A DNA stretch of 64,000 nt, from NCBI RefSeq assembly GCF_027364955.1, contig NZ_DAHXOI010000006.1, forward strand, positions 12,351 to 76,350, written 5' to 3'. Positions 25,596 through 34,288 of this stretch are shown here, one piece after another. Position numbers and translations under genes: made by a program. The stretch comes from Ferrimicrobium sp. GTDB lineage: Bacteria; Actinomycetota; Acidimicrobiia; Acidimicrobiales; Acidimicrobiaceae. How positions within the stretch are numbered: position 1 is the stretch's first letter; each line of letters opens with the position of its first letter. The notes beneath the pieces are model-generated. The model ran no database searches and was not told the origin of the DNA. It saw only the letters and a program-made list of their open reading frames with translations.

Positions 25596-26675
25596 ATGAT
25601 GCAACGTAATCGGTTCTCCCGAGTTCTCAAGGTTGGTTTAGCACTAGCAGGAGCGGCGAGTGTGCTCGCAGCGTGCGGCTCAAGTTCGACGGCGTCCACC
25701 TCATCGACGACCAAGACCGCTGCCAAGACCCCCGTGGTGCCGTTGGTGGTCTACGGGGCTGAAGGCTACGCACCGGCGGTGGCCAAGGGGTTTCAGCAAG
25801 CGACGGGGATTCCGACGGAGATGGTCAACCATTCAACCGGTACCCTTTTGGCGAAAATATCGGCAGAGGCAGAGAACCCTCAGTGGGGCGTCTTCTGGTC
25901 TGATGGCTCGGACGCCTATGCGGCCCTCGATCAACAGCACTATTTGTTGCGTGGTTTCGAACCGACGACTGGGACGCTGACGTCCCTAGGCAAATCGTTG
26001 GTTCCTGCTGACGGGAGTTATATCCCGACCGGGATTACGATCGCCGCTGCCTATGTCTATAACTCCAAGGTCACCAAGAATCCGCCAACCTCGTGGAGCA
26101 GTCTGCTGACGCCCGCCTGGAAGGGTGCTATCGGGATGAACAACCCAGCGATTTCGGGTCCAACCTATACGGCGGTCGCCTCCATCATGCAACAACAGGG
26201 TGGCGTCACGCAAGGTGAAGCCTATTTCAAGAAGCTCGCGGCCAACGGACTTCACATCTACTCGACCAATAAGGTAACGCTCCATGCGCTGCTGGCCGGA
26301 GCGATCAAAGTGGCGTTGGTGCAGAACTCCGCTGGTATTGGGTTTGCATTCACCTCCCCAGATCTGAAGGTCGCTTATCCCGACAAGTCAGCGCTACTTC
26401 CTGGCGTGATCGGCATCGACGGTAAGGCTCCAAAGGCGGAGATTGCTGAGGCGAAAAAATTTGCCGACTTTGTCTACAGCCCCAAGGGTCAAGCGCTGAT
26501 GCTCAGCGGTGATCCTCACGGCGATTCGCTCTTTTACCCCATTATCGAGGGGACAAAAGCGCATTCAGAGGTTCCGAACTTGAAGAATATTCCTACGGAC
26601 TATCCGAATCCGATCGTGTGGGGTTCTCGCGAGGCCACGATTAACGCTTGGTTCACCAACAACATCGTTCAGTAG
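25596..26675 (+). CDS. ABC transporter substrate-binding lipoprotein (iron(III)/aminoethylphosphonate class)
   Basis: A 359-residue type 2 periplasmic-binding-fold protein. The signal peptide VGLALAGAASVLAAC carries a lipobox (LAAC), so it is membrane-anchored. VVYGAEGYAPAVAKGFQQATG, FWSDGSDAYAALD and PTSWSSLLTPAWKGAIGMNNP are typical of the FbpA/PhnS/ThiB group. I do not see the tandem tyrosines that bind iron in FbpA, so iron is not certain; phosphonate or another ligand is possible. The ATG at 25596 (with ATG repeated at 25599) gives a normal signal peptide. Confidence 0.88.
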   Translation: MMQRNRFSRVLKVGLALAGAASVLAACGSSSTASTSSTTKTAAKTPVVPLVVYGAEGYAPAVAKGFQQATGIPTEMVNHSTGTLLAKISAEAENPQWGVFWSDGSDAYAALDQQHYLLRGFEPTTGTLTSLGKSLVPADGSYIPTGITIAAAYVYNSKVTKNPPTSWSSLLTPAWKGAIGMNNPAISGPTYTAVASIMQQQGGVTQGEAYFKKLAANGLHIYSTNKVTLHALLAGAIKVALVQNSAGIGFAFTSPDLKVAYPDKSALLPGVIGIDGKAPKAEIAEAKKFADFVYSPKGQALMLSGDPHGDSLFYPIIEGTKAHSEVPNLKNIPTDYPNPIVWGSREATINAWFTNNIVQ

Positions 26676-26678
26676 GTA

Positions 26679-28463
26679 GTGGTGGTAGCACTTATTGAGC
26701 GACCGATCGAACAGCCCGAGCGCTACGAGCGCTCGGGCTCGGTCCTTTCAAGGTGGCTGGGCCGCCTTGCTGAGTTCTTGGGGTGGCCAATCTTTTGGGT
26801 GGTGCTCGTTGTTGTACTGCTCGTCCCGACCGCCTGTTTCTTGATCCTGGCCGTCTCACCCCGTCTCTTTGACCAAGGAAGTGCATGGTTTACGGTCAAC
26901 GCCTTCCGCGAAGCCCTTACCGGTGTCACGTTGCAAGGGATGGCGGACTCGCTGGTGGTTGGGATCCTCGCGGCACTCTTGGCGGTCGCGTTTGCAATCT
27001 TGTTGGCTTGGTTGCTCCAGCGTACCAATGTGGGTGGCCGGAGATTATGGTCCATCTCGATCTGGGCGGTCCTCTTAGTGCCGAGTTATATCATCGCTGT
27101 GGGTTGGCAGGTGGTGCTTGGACAGGGAGGGGTGTTGGCGGCGGTCGGTCTGTATAGCCCGATCTACACCAAGATCTTCTTCGGCCCTGTCGGCTATACC
27201 TTGGTATTGGCTATCAAAGGGTTGCCATTTGCCTACTTCGCCGTCGCCGGGTCAATCGCGGCACTGGGATCGAGTTTTGAGGATGCGGCCCGAGTGCACG
27301 GCGGAGGGAGGCTGACTACCCTGCGGGTGATGGTGCCGATGATCCTACCTTCGATTTTTGCCGGGCTTATCGTCGTCTTTGCCGAATCGATCGCTGACTT
27401 TGGCACAGCTGCCGTGATCGCTCCCAATGCACACTTCCCGATAGCGACGTACAACCTCTATGTTGCGCTCTCTTCCTATCCAGCCAACTTTGGTGTGGCC
27501 GCCGTCATCGGTTTGATGCTGGTTGCGGCGGTGGCTGTTGCCCTGACGCTGCAAAAACGGTTTCTTAAGAGTCGCTCCTATGCGGTCCTCGGTGGAAGAA
27601 CGAGATCGGCGAAGCAAACGCGTCTGACTCTGCGCGGACAACTTATCGCGCTTGGGGTGTTGGTGGTAGTCTTTTTCGTTGCGCTCGGTGTGCCGATTCT
27701 CGGTGCCCTTGTCTCCTCGATGCTCAAGCCCTTCGCGACCCTGTCCCTGCGCAATATGACCTTGAGCGCCTATCGTGGTCTCTTTGGGATCTCGGGACTC
27801 GGGAGCTCTCTTGGATTCTCCTTCAAACTGGCCGTACTCAATGGGTTTCTTGCTCTCATTCTCGGTACCGTTATCGCACGGCGACTCTCCAGGCGAGGTA
27901 CAAAACTGATCGACAAGTTGCTCGATGTGACGGTACTTGCTGCGATCGCTTTGCCTGGATTGGTGCTGGCTGCAGGCTATATTTTCGCCTATAACTTACC
28001 GATACTATCAAGTCTTGGTATCGATATCTACGGTACAGTTCTGATACTCATCATGGCGTACCTCGCGGGAGCCTTGCCGTCGACGACCCGTGTCCTTGCG
28101 GGACCATTGGCCCAAGTGAAGGGATCACTGCTTGACGCCGGGCGAGTGCATGGGGCTGGTTTGACCCAATCGTGGTGGCGATGTGCCATACCTCTTCTTG
28201 GGCCGAGTTTGCTGTGGGCGTGGTTGCTCACTTTCGCGGCTACTTTTCTCGAGTTGCCAGCCTCTGAACTGTTGGCACCCCCTGGTACCCAGCCGGTCGC
28301 CGTTGCAATCATTTCGGTGCTCGGCAAGTCCAACCTTTCGCAGGGTACGGCGTTGTCGATCGTTGCACTGCTCATCGATCTCGGCATGATTATCATCATC
28401 TCGCTACTCTTCCGCTTTCTAGCCCCAAAGGGCTGGCGACGGCTAGGAGCGAATGTTCTCTAA
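26679..28463 (+). CDS. ABC transporter permease, fused two-domain (FbpB/ThiP-like)
   Basis: A 594-residue permease with about 12 hydrophobic segments and two EAA loops: one near VHGGGRLTTLRVMVPMILP, another near VHGAGLTQSWWRCAIPLLGP, so both halves of the pore are in one chain. It starts at GTG 26679, three bases after the binding-protein stop. A strong hairpin (26701-26744) lies within codons 8-22; no later start with a good ribosome site was found, so the N-terminus is kept. It forms an importer with the flanking binding protein and ATPase. Confidence 0.9.
   Translation: MVVALIERPIEQPERYERSGSVLSRWLGRLAEFLGWPIFWVVLVVVLLVPTACFLILAVSPRLFDQGSAWFTVNAFREALTGVTLQGMADSLVVGILAALLAVAFAILLAWLLQRTNVGGRRLWSISIWAVLLVPSYIIAVGWQVVLGQGGVLAAVGLYSPIYTKIFFGPVGYTLVLAIKGLPFAYFAVAGSIAALGSSFEDAARVHGGGRLTTLRVMVPMILPSIFAGLIVVFAESIADFGTAAVIAPNAHFPIATYNLYVALSSYPANFGVAAVIGLMLVAAVAVALTLQKRFLKSRSYAVLGGRTRSAKQTRLTLRGQLIALGVLVVVFFVALGVPILGALVSSMLKPFATLSLRNMTLSAYRGLFGISGLGSSLGFSFKLAVLNGFLALILGTVIARRLSRRGTKLIDKLLDVTVLAAIALPGLVLAAGYIFAYNLPILSSLGIDIYGTVLILIMAYLAGALPSTTRVLAGPLAQVKGSLLDAGRVHGAGLTQSWWRCAIPLLGPSLLWAWLLTFAATFLELPASELLAPPGTQPVAVAIISVLGKSNLSQGTALSIVALLIDLGMIIIISLLFRFLAPKGWRRLGANVL
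26701..26744 (+). promoter_or_regulatory. Intercistronic hairpin inside the permease 5' end
   Basis: AGCCCGAGCGC (26713-26723) and GCGCTCGGGCT (26729-26739) form a perfect 11-bp stem with a TACGA loop; GACCG (26701-26705) and CGGTC (26740-26744) add five more pairs across a seven-base bulge. It begins 26 bp after the binding-protein stop. Stem-loops in this position often stabilise or partly terminate mRNA so that the binding protein is made in excess; that function is inferred. Confidence 0.6.
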
Positions 28464-28473
28464 GGAGTGCACT

Positions 28474-29646
28474 ATGGGTATCACAGGATCATTGGCTCCG
28501 AGTCTTCGGATCGACGGAGTATCGAAGCGCTATACGCCAACGAAGCTCGCCCTCGATGAGGTGAGATTCCAGGCGCGCTCCGGCGAGTTCGTCGTCCTCT
28601 TGGGGCCATCGGGTAGTGGTAAATCAACATTGATCCGGCTTATCGCTGGTATCGAGACCGTCGATAGTGGACAGATTGCCTTTGATGGCAAGACGGTTGC
28701 GGGGCCGGGGAAGCACCACCCGCCTGAGGGGCGAGACCTCGCCATGGTCTTTCAAGATTATGCACTGTGGCCACACATGAAGGCTATTGAGAATGTGGCC
28801 TTTGCGCTACGGAGGCTCAAAATGAGCGCAGATGAACGAAGGCGAGCCTCGCTCGAGATGCTCGACCGTGTCGGCTTGGCCACCCATGCCGATCAGTATC
28901 CAAATGATCTCTCTGGAGGTGAGCAACAGCGTGTGGCGCTTGCGCGAGCGTTGGTCGCCAAACCGGGGCTCCTTCTCTTTGATGAGCCACTCTCGAATCT
29001 GGATGCCGATCTGCGAGAACGGTTGAGGGTGGAGATTGCGAGTCTGACGAGAGAATGCGGCTCCACTGCGGTCTACATCACCCATGACCAATCAGAGGCG
29101 TTTGCTCTGGCGGATAAAATCGGAGTGCTCCAAGCCGGTAAGCTCGTTCAATACTCAACTCCTGAGGCACTCTATTCGTCGCCGCAGACGCCTTTTGTCG
29201 CACGCTTTACCGGCCTTGCCGGAGAATTGCCGGGCGTCGTGGAGTCTTGGGGTTCGAGCGGGACGATGGTGGTTCGTGTCGAAGATGCCCTCGTGACAGC
29301 GCAGGTAGGTGGGCTTTCACCGGGTACGGGCAAGGATCCCGTGGGTGTCTTTATTAGAACAGCGGCGGCGACGCTGAGGGATATCGATACAGTAGACAGC
29401 GCCGCCAATCAGTTCCGTGGCCGGATCTGTGATGTGGCGTTCCGGGGTAGAGGCTACGATCACGTCGTCGAAGTCGGAGGCGGGCATCAACTCGTTGGCG
29501 TCTTCGCGCGAGAACGTTTTGAGCGCGGAGCTGAGGTGTGTTTGGCGGTCGATCCGGCGGGTTGTTTCGCTTTTGGGGCGAGCTCGGTTGCGGCTCCTGT
29601 AGCCTCCGACGCCCAGGACGACAAGATGTTCGCGGCACTCGCTTGA
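28474..29646 (+). CDS. ABC transporter ATP-binding protein (FbpC/PotA-like, with TOBE domain)
   Basis: A 390-residue ATPase with Walker A GPSGSGKST (about residues 41-49), Q-loop VFQDYALWPHM, signature LSGGEQQRVALARAL, Walker B LLLFDEPLSNLD and H-loop YITHDQSEAF. The C-terminal 140 residues form the TOBE-type regulatory part (ARFTGLAGELPGVV...). I chose ATG 28474 because AAGGAG lies about seven bases upstream; an in-frame ATG at 28453 overlaps the permease end and has no such site. It energises the upstream permease. Confidence 0.93.
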   Translation: MGITGSLAPSLRIDGVSKRYTPTKLALDEVRFQARSGEFVVLLGPSGSGKSTLIRLIAGIETVDSGQIAFDGKTVAGPGKHHPPEGRDLAMVFQDYALWPHMKAIENVAFALRRLKMSADERRRASLEMLDRVGLATHADQYPNDLSGGEQQRVALARALVAKPGLLLFDEPLSNLDADLRERLRVEIASLTRECGSTAVYITHDQSEAFALADKIGVLQAGKLVQYSTPEALYSSPQTPFVARFTGLAGELPGVVESWGSSGTMVVRVEDALVTAQVGGLSPGTGKDPVGVFIRTAAATLRDIDTVDSAANQFRGRICDVAFRGRGYDHVVEVGGGHQLVGVFARERFERGAEVCLAVDPAGCFAFGASSVAAPVASDAQDDKMFAALA

Positions 29647-29745
29647 GGTGGTCCGTTAAGTGAACTGCTGACAAAATGCCAACGCCGATCAGGTTTGGGA
29701 GGTGTCGTTGAGGGCGGTGATCGTTGCGGGCCGCTCGGCGGTAGG

Positions 29746-30885
29746 CTATCGCATAGGGCTCGGATCGTCCACTGTCAATGCATCCCAAAGGTGAGCGGTA
29801 CAGGCTCCCAACGCATCCTCTTGCCGACCCATCTGCTCAAGGATCGCTGAGGTGAGATCGATGACGGCCGGCATGTCGTGGAGAGACTCCCCAAGGGGAA
29901 TGTGGGCGAGAAGCGGAAGTTGATACTGTGCGGCGATCGCCGCTCCACCGCCTTCTCCAAATGGCGCCAAGCGTTCTCCATGGGGACAGTCGATCCAGCT
30001 CATGTTCTCGATGACACCGAGTAGCGCCAGGTTCGCTTTGATGGCAAAGGAGGCCGCACGCTCTGCGACATGACTAGCGAGTGCCGAAGGGGTCGTCACG
30101 AGGGCGACCTTCGTCGTTGGCAGGAGACGGGCCAGGGTCATCGGAACATCCCCAGTCCCCGGTGGTAGGTCGATGATGAGATAGTCGGGGTTGGCCCAAT
30201 TGACATCCTCGATGAAGTGTTGGAGCGCTCGCGATAGCATGAGACCTCGCCACATGATGGCCGATCCTGCTTGTTCCACCATCATGCCCATCGATACCAC
30301 GGCGAGTGTTCCCGCCCCTGTCGGTGCAAGGTACGGATTGATGTGGAAATCGACTGCATCCCCTTCAGCGCTCAGACGTTCTGTCTGGGCTGAAAGCAGT
30401 TGGGGTTGCGAGAAACCCCAAATGTCGGCGTCAAGAACGCCGACATGATAGCCACGCTCGGCGATGTTCTGTGCCACCGCGATGGCGAGTGACGATTTGC
30501 CAACGCCTCCCTTCCCCGAGGAAAAAGCGAGCAGTTGGGTCCCCTGTAGGGCTGGTGGAAGATCGGTGGCTTGTGCCCCTTTACGAGCGAGCTGCATGGC
30601 TCGCTCCTTCTCCTCGCGGGTTAACTCCGTAAAAGTGACTTTGAGCTGGCGTCCTTCACGGTCTTGGTCATCGATGGCATCGGAGAGACTTCTCTGAATT
30701 TGGTTCTTGAGAGGGCAGCCTGGTGTTGTTAAGGCGACCAGTATCGAGATCTGGTGCTCAGTCACCGTTACCGCTTTGACCATGCCGAGTTCCCCAAGGG
30801 TCAGGCCGAGTTCTGGGTCCATCACTGCATCGACGACGGCTCGAATCCGAGTCTCTTGGGTGGATGCCGTCGTGTTCGTAGTCAT
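29746..30885 (-). CDS. Mrp/NBP35-family Fe-S cluster carrier ATPase (ApbC-like)
   Basis: A 379-residue protein with an N-terminal DUF59/MIP18 domain (MDPELGLTLGELGMVKAV, TTPGCPLKNQIQ) and a C-terminal ParA-type ATPase with GKGGVGKSS. These proteins bind and deliver Fe-S clusters. The usual C-terminal CxxC of NBP35/Mrp is not obvious (a single Cys in IDCPHGERL remains). I start at ATG 30885 (MTTNTTAS...); a longer frame to 30978 adds a sequence unlike the family. It is divergent from a HesB/IscA-type gene, a fitting neighbour. Confidence 0.92.
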   Translation of the reverse strand: MTTNTTASTQETRIRAVVDAVMDPELGLTLGELGMVKAVTVTEHQISILVALTTPGCPLKNQIQRSLSDAIDDQDREGRQLKVTFTELTREEKERAMQLARKGAQATDLPPALQGTQLLAFSSGKGGVGKSSLAIAVAQNIAERGYHVGVLDADIWGFSQPQLLSAQTERLSAEGDAVDFHINPYLAPTGAGTLAVVSMGMMVEQAGSAIMWRGLMLSRALQHFIEDVNWANPDYLIIDLPPGTGDVPMTLARLLPTTKVALVTTPSALASHVAERAASFAIKANLALLGVIENMSWIDCPHGERLAPFGEGGGAAIAAQYQLPLLAHIPLGESLHDMPAVIDLTSAILEQMGRQEDALGACTAHLWDALTVDDPSPMR

Positions 30886-31021
30886 GGTACCCAGCCTAAT
30901 AAAGGTTCGCTGACGCATGAGGCTCTCGGCAGGGTGTTGGCTAAGGAGGTTCCTCATGGCGCAATCAGTGGCTTGCACGATGTTCGCTAAGAGGTCCTTC
31001 TAGCATGACGCCGATCTGCGC

Positions 31022-31027
31022 TATACT
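31022..31027 (+). promoter_or_regulatory. -10 element before the HesB/IscA gene
   Basis: TATACT lies 32 bp upstream of the ATG at 31059. A matching -35 is weak (TTCTAG, 18 bp upstream), so only the -10 is recorded. No IscR- or SufR-like dyad was evident. Confidence 0.35.
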
Positions 31028-31058
31028 GGAACCATAACAGTGTCTTGAAGGAGTGATC

Positions 31059-31421
31059 ATGGCAATGACATCGGTAAAAATCGGCAAGCGCCCCTCAGTG
31101 ATTACCCTGACGGATCGTGCCGTGGCAAAAGTTGCTGCGCTGCTCGCCGAAGAAGAGGGGGCGGAAGGTCTCTTCCTCCGGGTGGCGGTCGCTCCGGGAG
31201 GATGTTCAGGGTATAGCTATGACATGTTCTTCGATAGCGAACTCGCTGAAGATGACATCGCTGCTACCTTTGGGGATGTTCGAGTTGTCGTTGATGCGGC
31301 ATCGGCTGAGTTGATCAAGGGCGCCTCGCTCGATTACAGCGATTCCTTGAGTGAAGCCGGATTCCATATCACTAACCCTAACGCGACCCGAACCTGCGGT
31401 TGCGGCTCCTCCTTCTCGTAA
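31059..31421 (+). CDS. A-type Fe-S cluster carrier (HesB/IscA/ErpA family)
   Basis: A 120-residue protein with the three conserved cysteines of A-type carriers: one in APGGCSGYSYDM and two in the C-terminal TCGCGSSFS. Such proteins accept and deliver [2Fe-2S] or [4Fe-4S] clusters. AAGGAG (31048-31053) precedes the ATG at 31059 by five bases; an in-frame GTG at 31053 and an ATG at 31065 are less well placed. It is divergent from the Mrp ATPase gene. Confidence 0.93.
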   Translation: MAMTSVKIGKRPSVITLTDRAVAKVAALLAEEEGAEGLFLRVAVAPGGCSGYSYDMFFDSELAEDDIAATFGDVRVVVDAASAELIKGASLDYSDSLSEAGFHITNPNATRTCGCGSSFS

Positions 31422-31477
31422 CCACGCTGTCACGCCTCCCGCTATAGGGGGAAGAGTGTCCATATGGAGTCGTAAGC

Positions 31478-32158
31478 CTACGCGGAGTCGTCTGCAGATT
31501 CCGTCGGGAGTCCAAACTTGTAGCCGACAGAGCGAACAGTTTGGATGAGCGCTTCGTAGCCTTCTCCCAGCTTCGCCCGTAACCGTCGGATATGGACGTC
31601 GACGGTCCGTGCCCCGCCGTAGTATTCGTAACCCCAAACTCTCGACAGTAGGGTCTCTCGCGAAAAAACCTTACCGGGATGGCTCGCCAGGAACTTCAGG
31701 AGTTCGTATTCCATGTAGGTCAGGTCCATGGGGGCCCCCGCAAGAGACGCCTGATAGGTGTCGGTGTCGAGCACGAGCGGACCGATGGTGATCTTGGAAT
31801 GCTCCTCTGGTTGGCCGTGGCGCACCAGCAGGTGTTGAAGACGTACGGCGAGTTCGGTGCGGTCAAAGGGTGAGACTGCAAAGTCGTCGATCATCCCCTC
31901 CCGAAGGGCGAGTTCTTTCACCTGATGTCGCTCGATCAGGAGCAGGAGGACTACGTCACTCTCTCGATGCCTTCTGATCGCTCGGCAGAGGATGACAGCC
32001 TGATCGAAATCGGTGGTCGCATCGATGATCACCCCCCCGATCTGATCGGGAAGGGCCGTCTCCTCTGGCCCGATCACCACGAACTCATAACTGGTATCGT
32101 CGTAGAAATCGATCACTCTCTCCACATTTTTGGGGGAGAAGACGGCGACGGTGGTCAA
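31478..32158 (-). CDS. glnR: GlnR-like OmpR-family regulator of nitrogen metabolism
   Basis: A 226-residue protein with an atypical receiver domain and a C-terminal winged helix whose RVWGYEYYGGARTVDVHIRR segment is characteristic of actinobacterial GlnR. The receiver keeps an Asp (VIIDATTD) but has Ser in place of the usual Lys (VSPFDRTEL), as expected for a phosphorylation-independent GlnR. Its ATG follows the glnA stop directly, so it shares the glnA transcript. In other actinobacteria GlnR activates glnA, amtB and nir genes; direct linkage to glnA supports the assignment. Confidence 0.85.
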   Translation of the reverse strand: MTTVAVFSPKNVERVIDFYDDTSYEFVVIGPEETALPDQIGGVIIDATTDFDQAVILCRAIRRHRESDVVLLLLIERHQVKELALREGMIDDFAVSPFDRTELAVRLQHLLVRHGQPEEHSKITIGPLVLDTDTYQASLAGAPMDLTYMEYELLKFLASHPGKVFSRETLLSRVWGYEYYGGARTVDVHIRRLRAKLGEGYEALIQTVRSVGYKFGLPTESADDSA

Positions 32159-33490
32159 CTACAGCACCCTCAAGTAACGGGCCAGTTCATACTGCGAGAT
32201 TCGGGTGTTATACCGATCCCACTCCGAGTGCTTATTACGAATAAACCACTCGGTGACGTGGTCTCCAAGAGTCTCACGGACGAGAGTGGACTCCTCCATG
32301 CGAAGCAGCGCCTCCTCCAGTGTGCTCGGCAGGGGCGTGATGTCGAGGGCATCGCGTTTCGTTTCAGGCAGGGTAAACAGGTTCTCTGTCGTCTCACGGG
32401 GAAGCTCAAGTTTGTTGGTGAGGCCATCGAGGCCGGCGGCCAAGATCACTGCGAAGGCGAGGTACGGGTTGCAGGCCGGATCAGGCGCGCGGTATTCGAC
32501 TTGGTAGTTTTCTTCGCGTGTCGAGGGGGCGACCGGGACGCGCACGAGCGCTGAACGATTGTGGTGTGCCCACGCGATGTCAGCTGGTGCCTCATACCCG
32601 GGAACGAGGCGTTTGTAGGAGTTCACCCACTGATTCGTGACAGCGGTCATCTCGGCTGCGTGGGCGAGCAACCCAGCGATAAAATGACGAGCCTGTGCAC
32701 TGAGGCCGTCCGCGGTTGCTGAGTCAGCGAAGAGGTTATCATCGGCATCGAAGAGCGCCATGTGCAGATGCATGCCCGAACCCTGTACGCCGGCGAGTGG
32801 CTTTGGCATAAAAGTGGCGAGCACACCGGCATTCGCTGCGATGCGCGAGATGATGAGTCGCGTGGTGATGACGTTGTCGGCCATGGCCAACGCGTCGGTC
32901 GCGCGTAGATCGATCTCATGTTGTGAGGGGCCATCCTCGTGGTGGGAGTACTTGACGGCGATGCCAGCCTCCTCGAGCGCGAAGACGGTCTCCTTGCGAA
33001 TCTCTGATCCTTTGTCGCTCAAGGAGAGGTCGAAGTAGGAACCCTCATCGAGTGGCTTGGTGGTGGTGGGGTCGAGGTAGAAATACTCGATCTCCGGCGA
33101 GACAAAGAAGGTGAGGCCCAGCGCATGGGTCCGATCAAGCGCACGTTTGAGTACATTACGCGGGCATCCTTCGAATGGTGTGCCATCCAAGTTGATGATA
33201 TCGCAGAACATCCTCGCTACCTGGGGCTGGTTGGGGAGGATCGTGAAACTATCAGGGTCAGGCCTGGCGATGACGTCGCTCTCTTGAATGCGTGAGAAGC
33301 CATCGATCGCAGAACCGTCGATGATCATTCCCTCGTCAAGAGCGTTGGCGAGCTCGGCCGGCGTGATCTGGAAGGACTTTGGAATACCGAGGACGTCGGT
33401 GAACCAGAGTTGAATAAATTTGATTCGACGTTCTTCGACGACATGGAGCACGAACCGGCGTTTGTCCTCATGCATTTTACTTGGATCCAC
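32159..33490 (-). CDS. glnA: Glutamine synthetase type I (alpha-like)
   Basis: A 443-residue glutamine synthetase. Visible are the N-terminal beta-grasp (KFIQLWFTDVLGIPKSF), the DGSAIDGF loop, metal ligands in EIEYFYLD and HHEDGPSQHE, the MPKPLAGVQGSGMHLHMALF ATP/ammonium region, and a C-terminal SRxEE-like STREENYQVEYR. The length fits the GSI-alpha class, which lacks the 25-residue insertion and is not adenylylated. The start is either GTG 33490 or ATG 33475; neither has a strong ribosome site. It is directly followed by glnR. Confidence 0.95.
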   Translation of the reverse strand: MDPSKMHEDKRRFVLHVVEERRIKFIQLWFTDVLGIPKSFQITPAELANALDEGMIIDGSAIDGFSRIQESDVIARPDPDSFTILPNQPQVARMFCDIINLDGTPFEGCPRNVLKRALDRTHALGLTFFVSPEIEYFYLDPTTTKPLDEGSYFDLSLSDKGSEIRKETVFALEEAGIAVKYSHHEDGPSQHEIDLRATDALAMADNVITTRLIISRIAANAGVLATFMPKPLAGVQGSGMHLHMALFDADDNLFADSATADGLSAQARHFIAGLLAHAAEMTAVTNQWVNSYKRLVPGYEAPADIAWAHHNRSALVRVPVAPSTREENYQVEYRAPDPACNPYLAFAVILAAGLDGLTNKLELPRETTENLFTLPETKRDALDITPLPSTLEEALLRMEESTLVRETLGDHVTEWFIRNKHSEWDRYNTRISQYELARYLRVL

Positions 33491-33561
33491 ATCGTCACTC
33501 TATGGCGATTCACGCGTTGTCAGACCAGTGTTCCCTCGACAGTTAATGCCGCGTTCACACT

Positions 33562-33591
33562 CTGCCTGCTGCGCCCCTGCCTGCTGCGCCT
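33562..33591. repeat. 15-bp tandem duplication upstream of glnA
   Basis: CTGCCTGCTGCGCC occurs twice in tandem with a period of 15 bp (33562-33576, 33577-33591), about 75-100 bp upstream of the glnA start. The change could result from slippage; it lies where a regulator or promoter would be expected. Confidence 0.6.
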
Positions 33592-33758
33592 ATGCCTGGC
33601 CGCAGAGAGACATGGGTGGCAACTGACAGGCCCGATCGCAGGAGGTATGCATTGGTTGCTGCGCTGCCCTGATCCAGGTTGGTGAGCAACGCGACCCAGC
33701 TAGCGGTATGGGGTGGGGTGCTCCGTTGCCTCGAACAAGCAACATGGGGGAACCACTG

Positions 33759-34199
33759 CTAGCGATGAGGCTGCTGGTGCGGTCCCTCTGTACGAGCACC
33801 GAGGAGGGCTCGAAGCGCTTCGGTGACTTGGGTGTCGCTGGCGGCGCTCAGCCGCTGATCGACCTCCTCGATGTCAATCCATGCAAGTTGGTCGATCTCG
33901 TGGTCGGGTTCGTGGTCGCCGATCGTCACGATGTCGAGTGCGTAGTAGGTGACCCGCTTGGTCCTCTGGAGCTGGTCTGGGTAGGAGATGACGCAGAGCA
34001 TGGGGCCAACGGTGGTACGGATCGCCGTCTCCTCCTCGACCTCTCGAACGGCGCATTCGGGAAGGCTTTCTTCTGGTTCGCACTTCCCTTTGGGCCACGA
34101 CCAGTCATCATAACGAGGTCGGTGAACCAAGAGAACTTCGTAACCACCTGCCTCAGTGGGACGATAGATTGCACCTCCTGCTGCGAGCACCACCATCAT
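33759..34199 (-). CDS. MutT-like Nudix hydrolase
   Basis: A 146-residue Nudix protein with the box GKCEPEESLPECAVREVEEE near residues 40-60 (GX5EX7REVXEE; the last segment reads REVEEETAI). The start LAAGGAIYRP and WSWPKGKCE are typical of the mycobacterial MutT1-like N-terminal domain, which hydrolyses oxidised nucleotides or diadenosine polyphosphates. AGGAGG lies six bases before the ATG at 34199. No histidine-phosphatase domain is fused. It stands alone downstream of glnA's promoter region. Confidence 0.88.
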   Translation of the reverse strand: MMVVLAAGGAIYRPTEAGGYEVLLVHRPRYDDWSWPKGKCEPEESLPECAVREVEEETAIRTTVGPMLCVISYPDQLQRTKRVTYYALDIVTIGDHEPDHEIDQLAWIDIEEVDQRLSAASDTQVTEALRALLGARTEGPHQQPHR

Positions 34200-34288
34200 G
34201 ATCACCTCCTCCGGTTACACTACTAGCTATGGCCGTAGCTATTCGGCGGCCGTAGGCGATACACGTGGAACGAGGTGATTTTGACACG

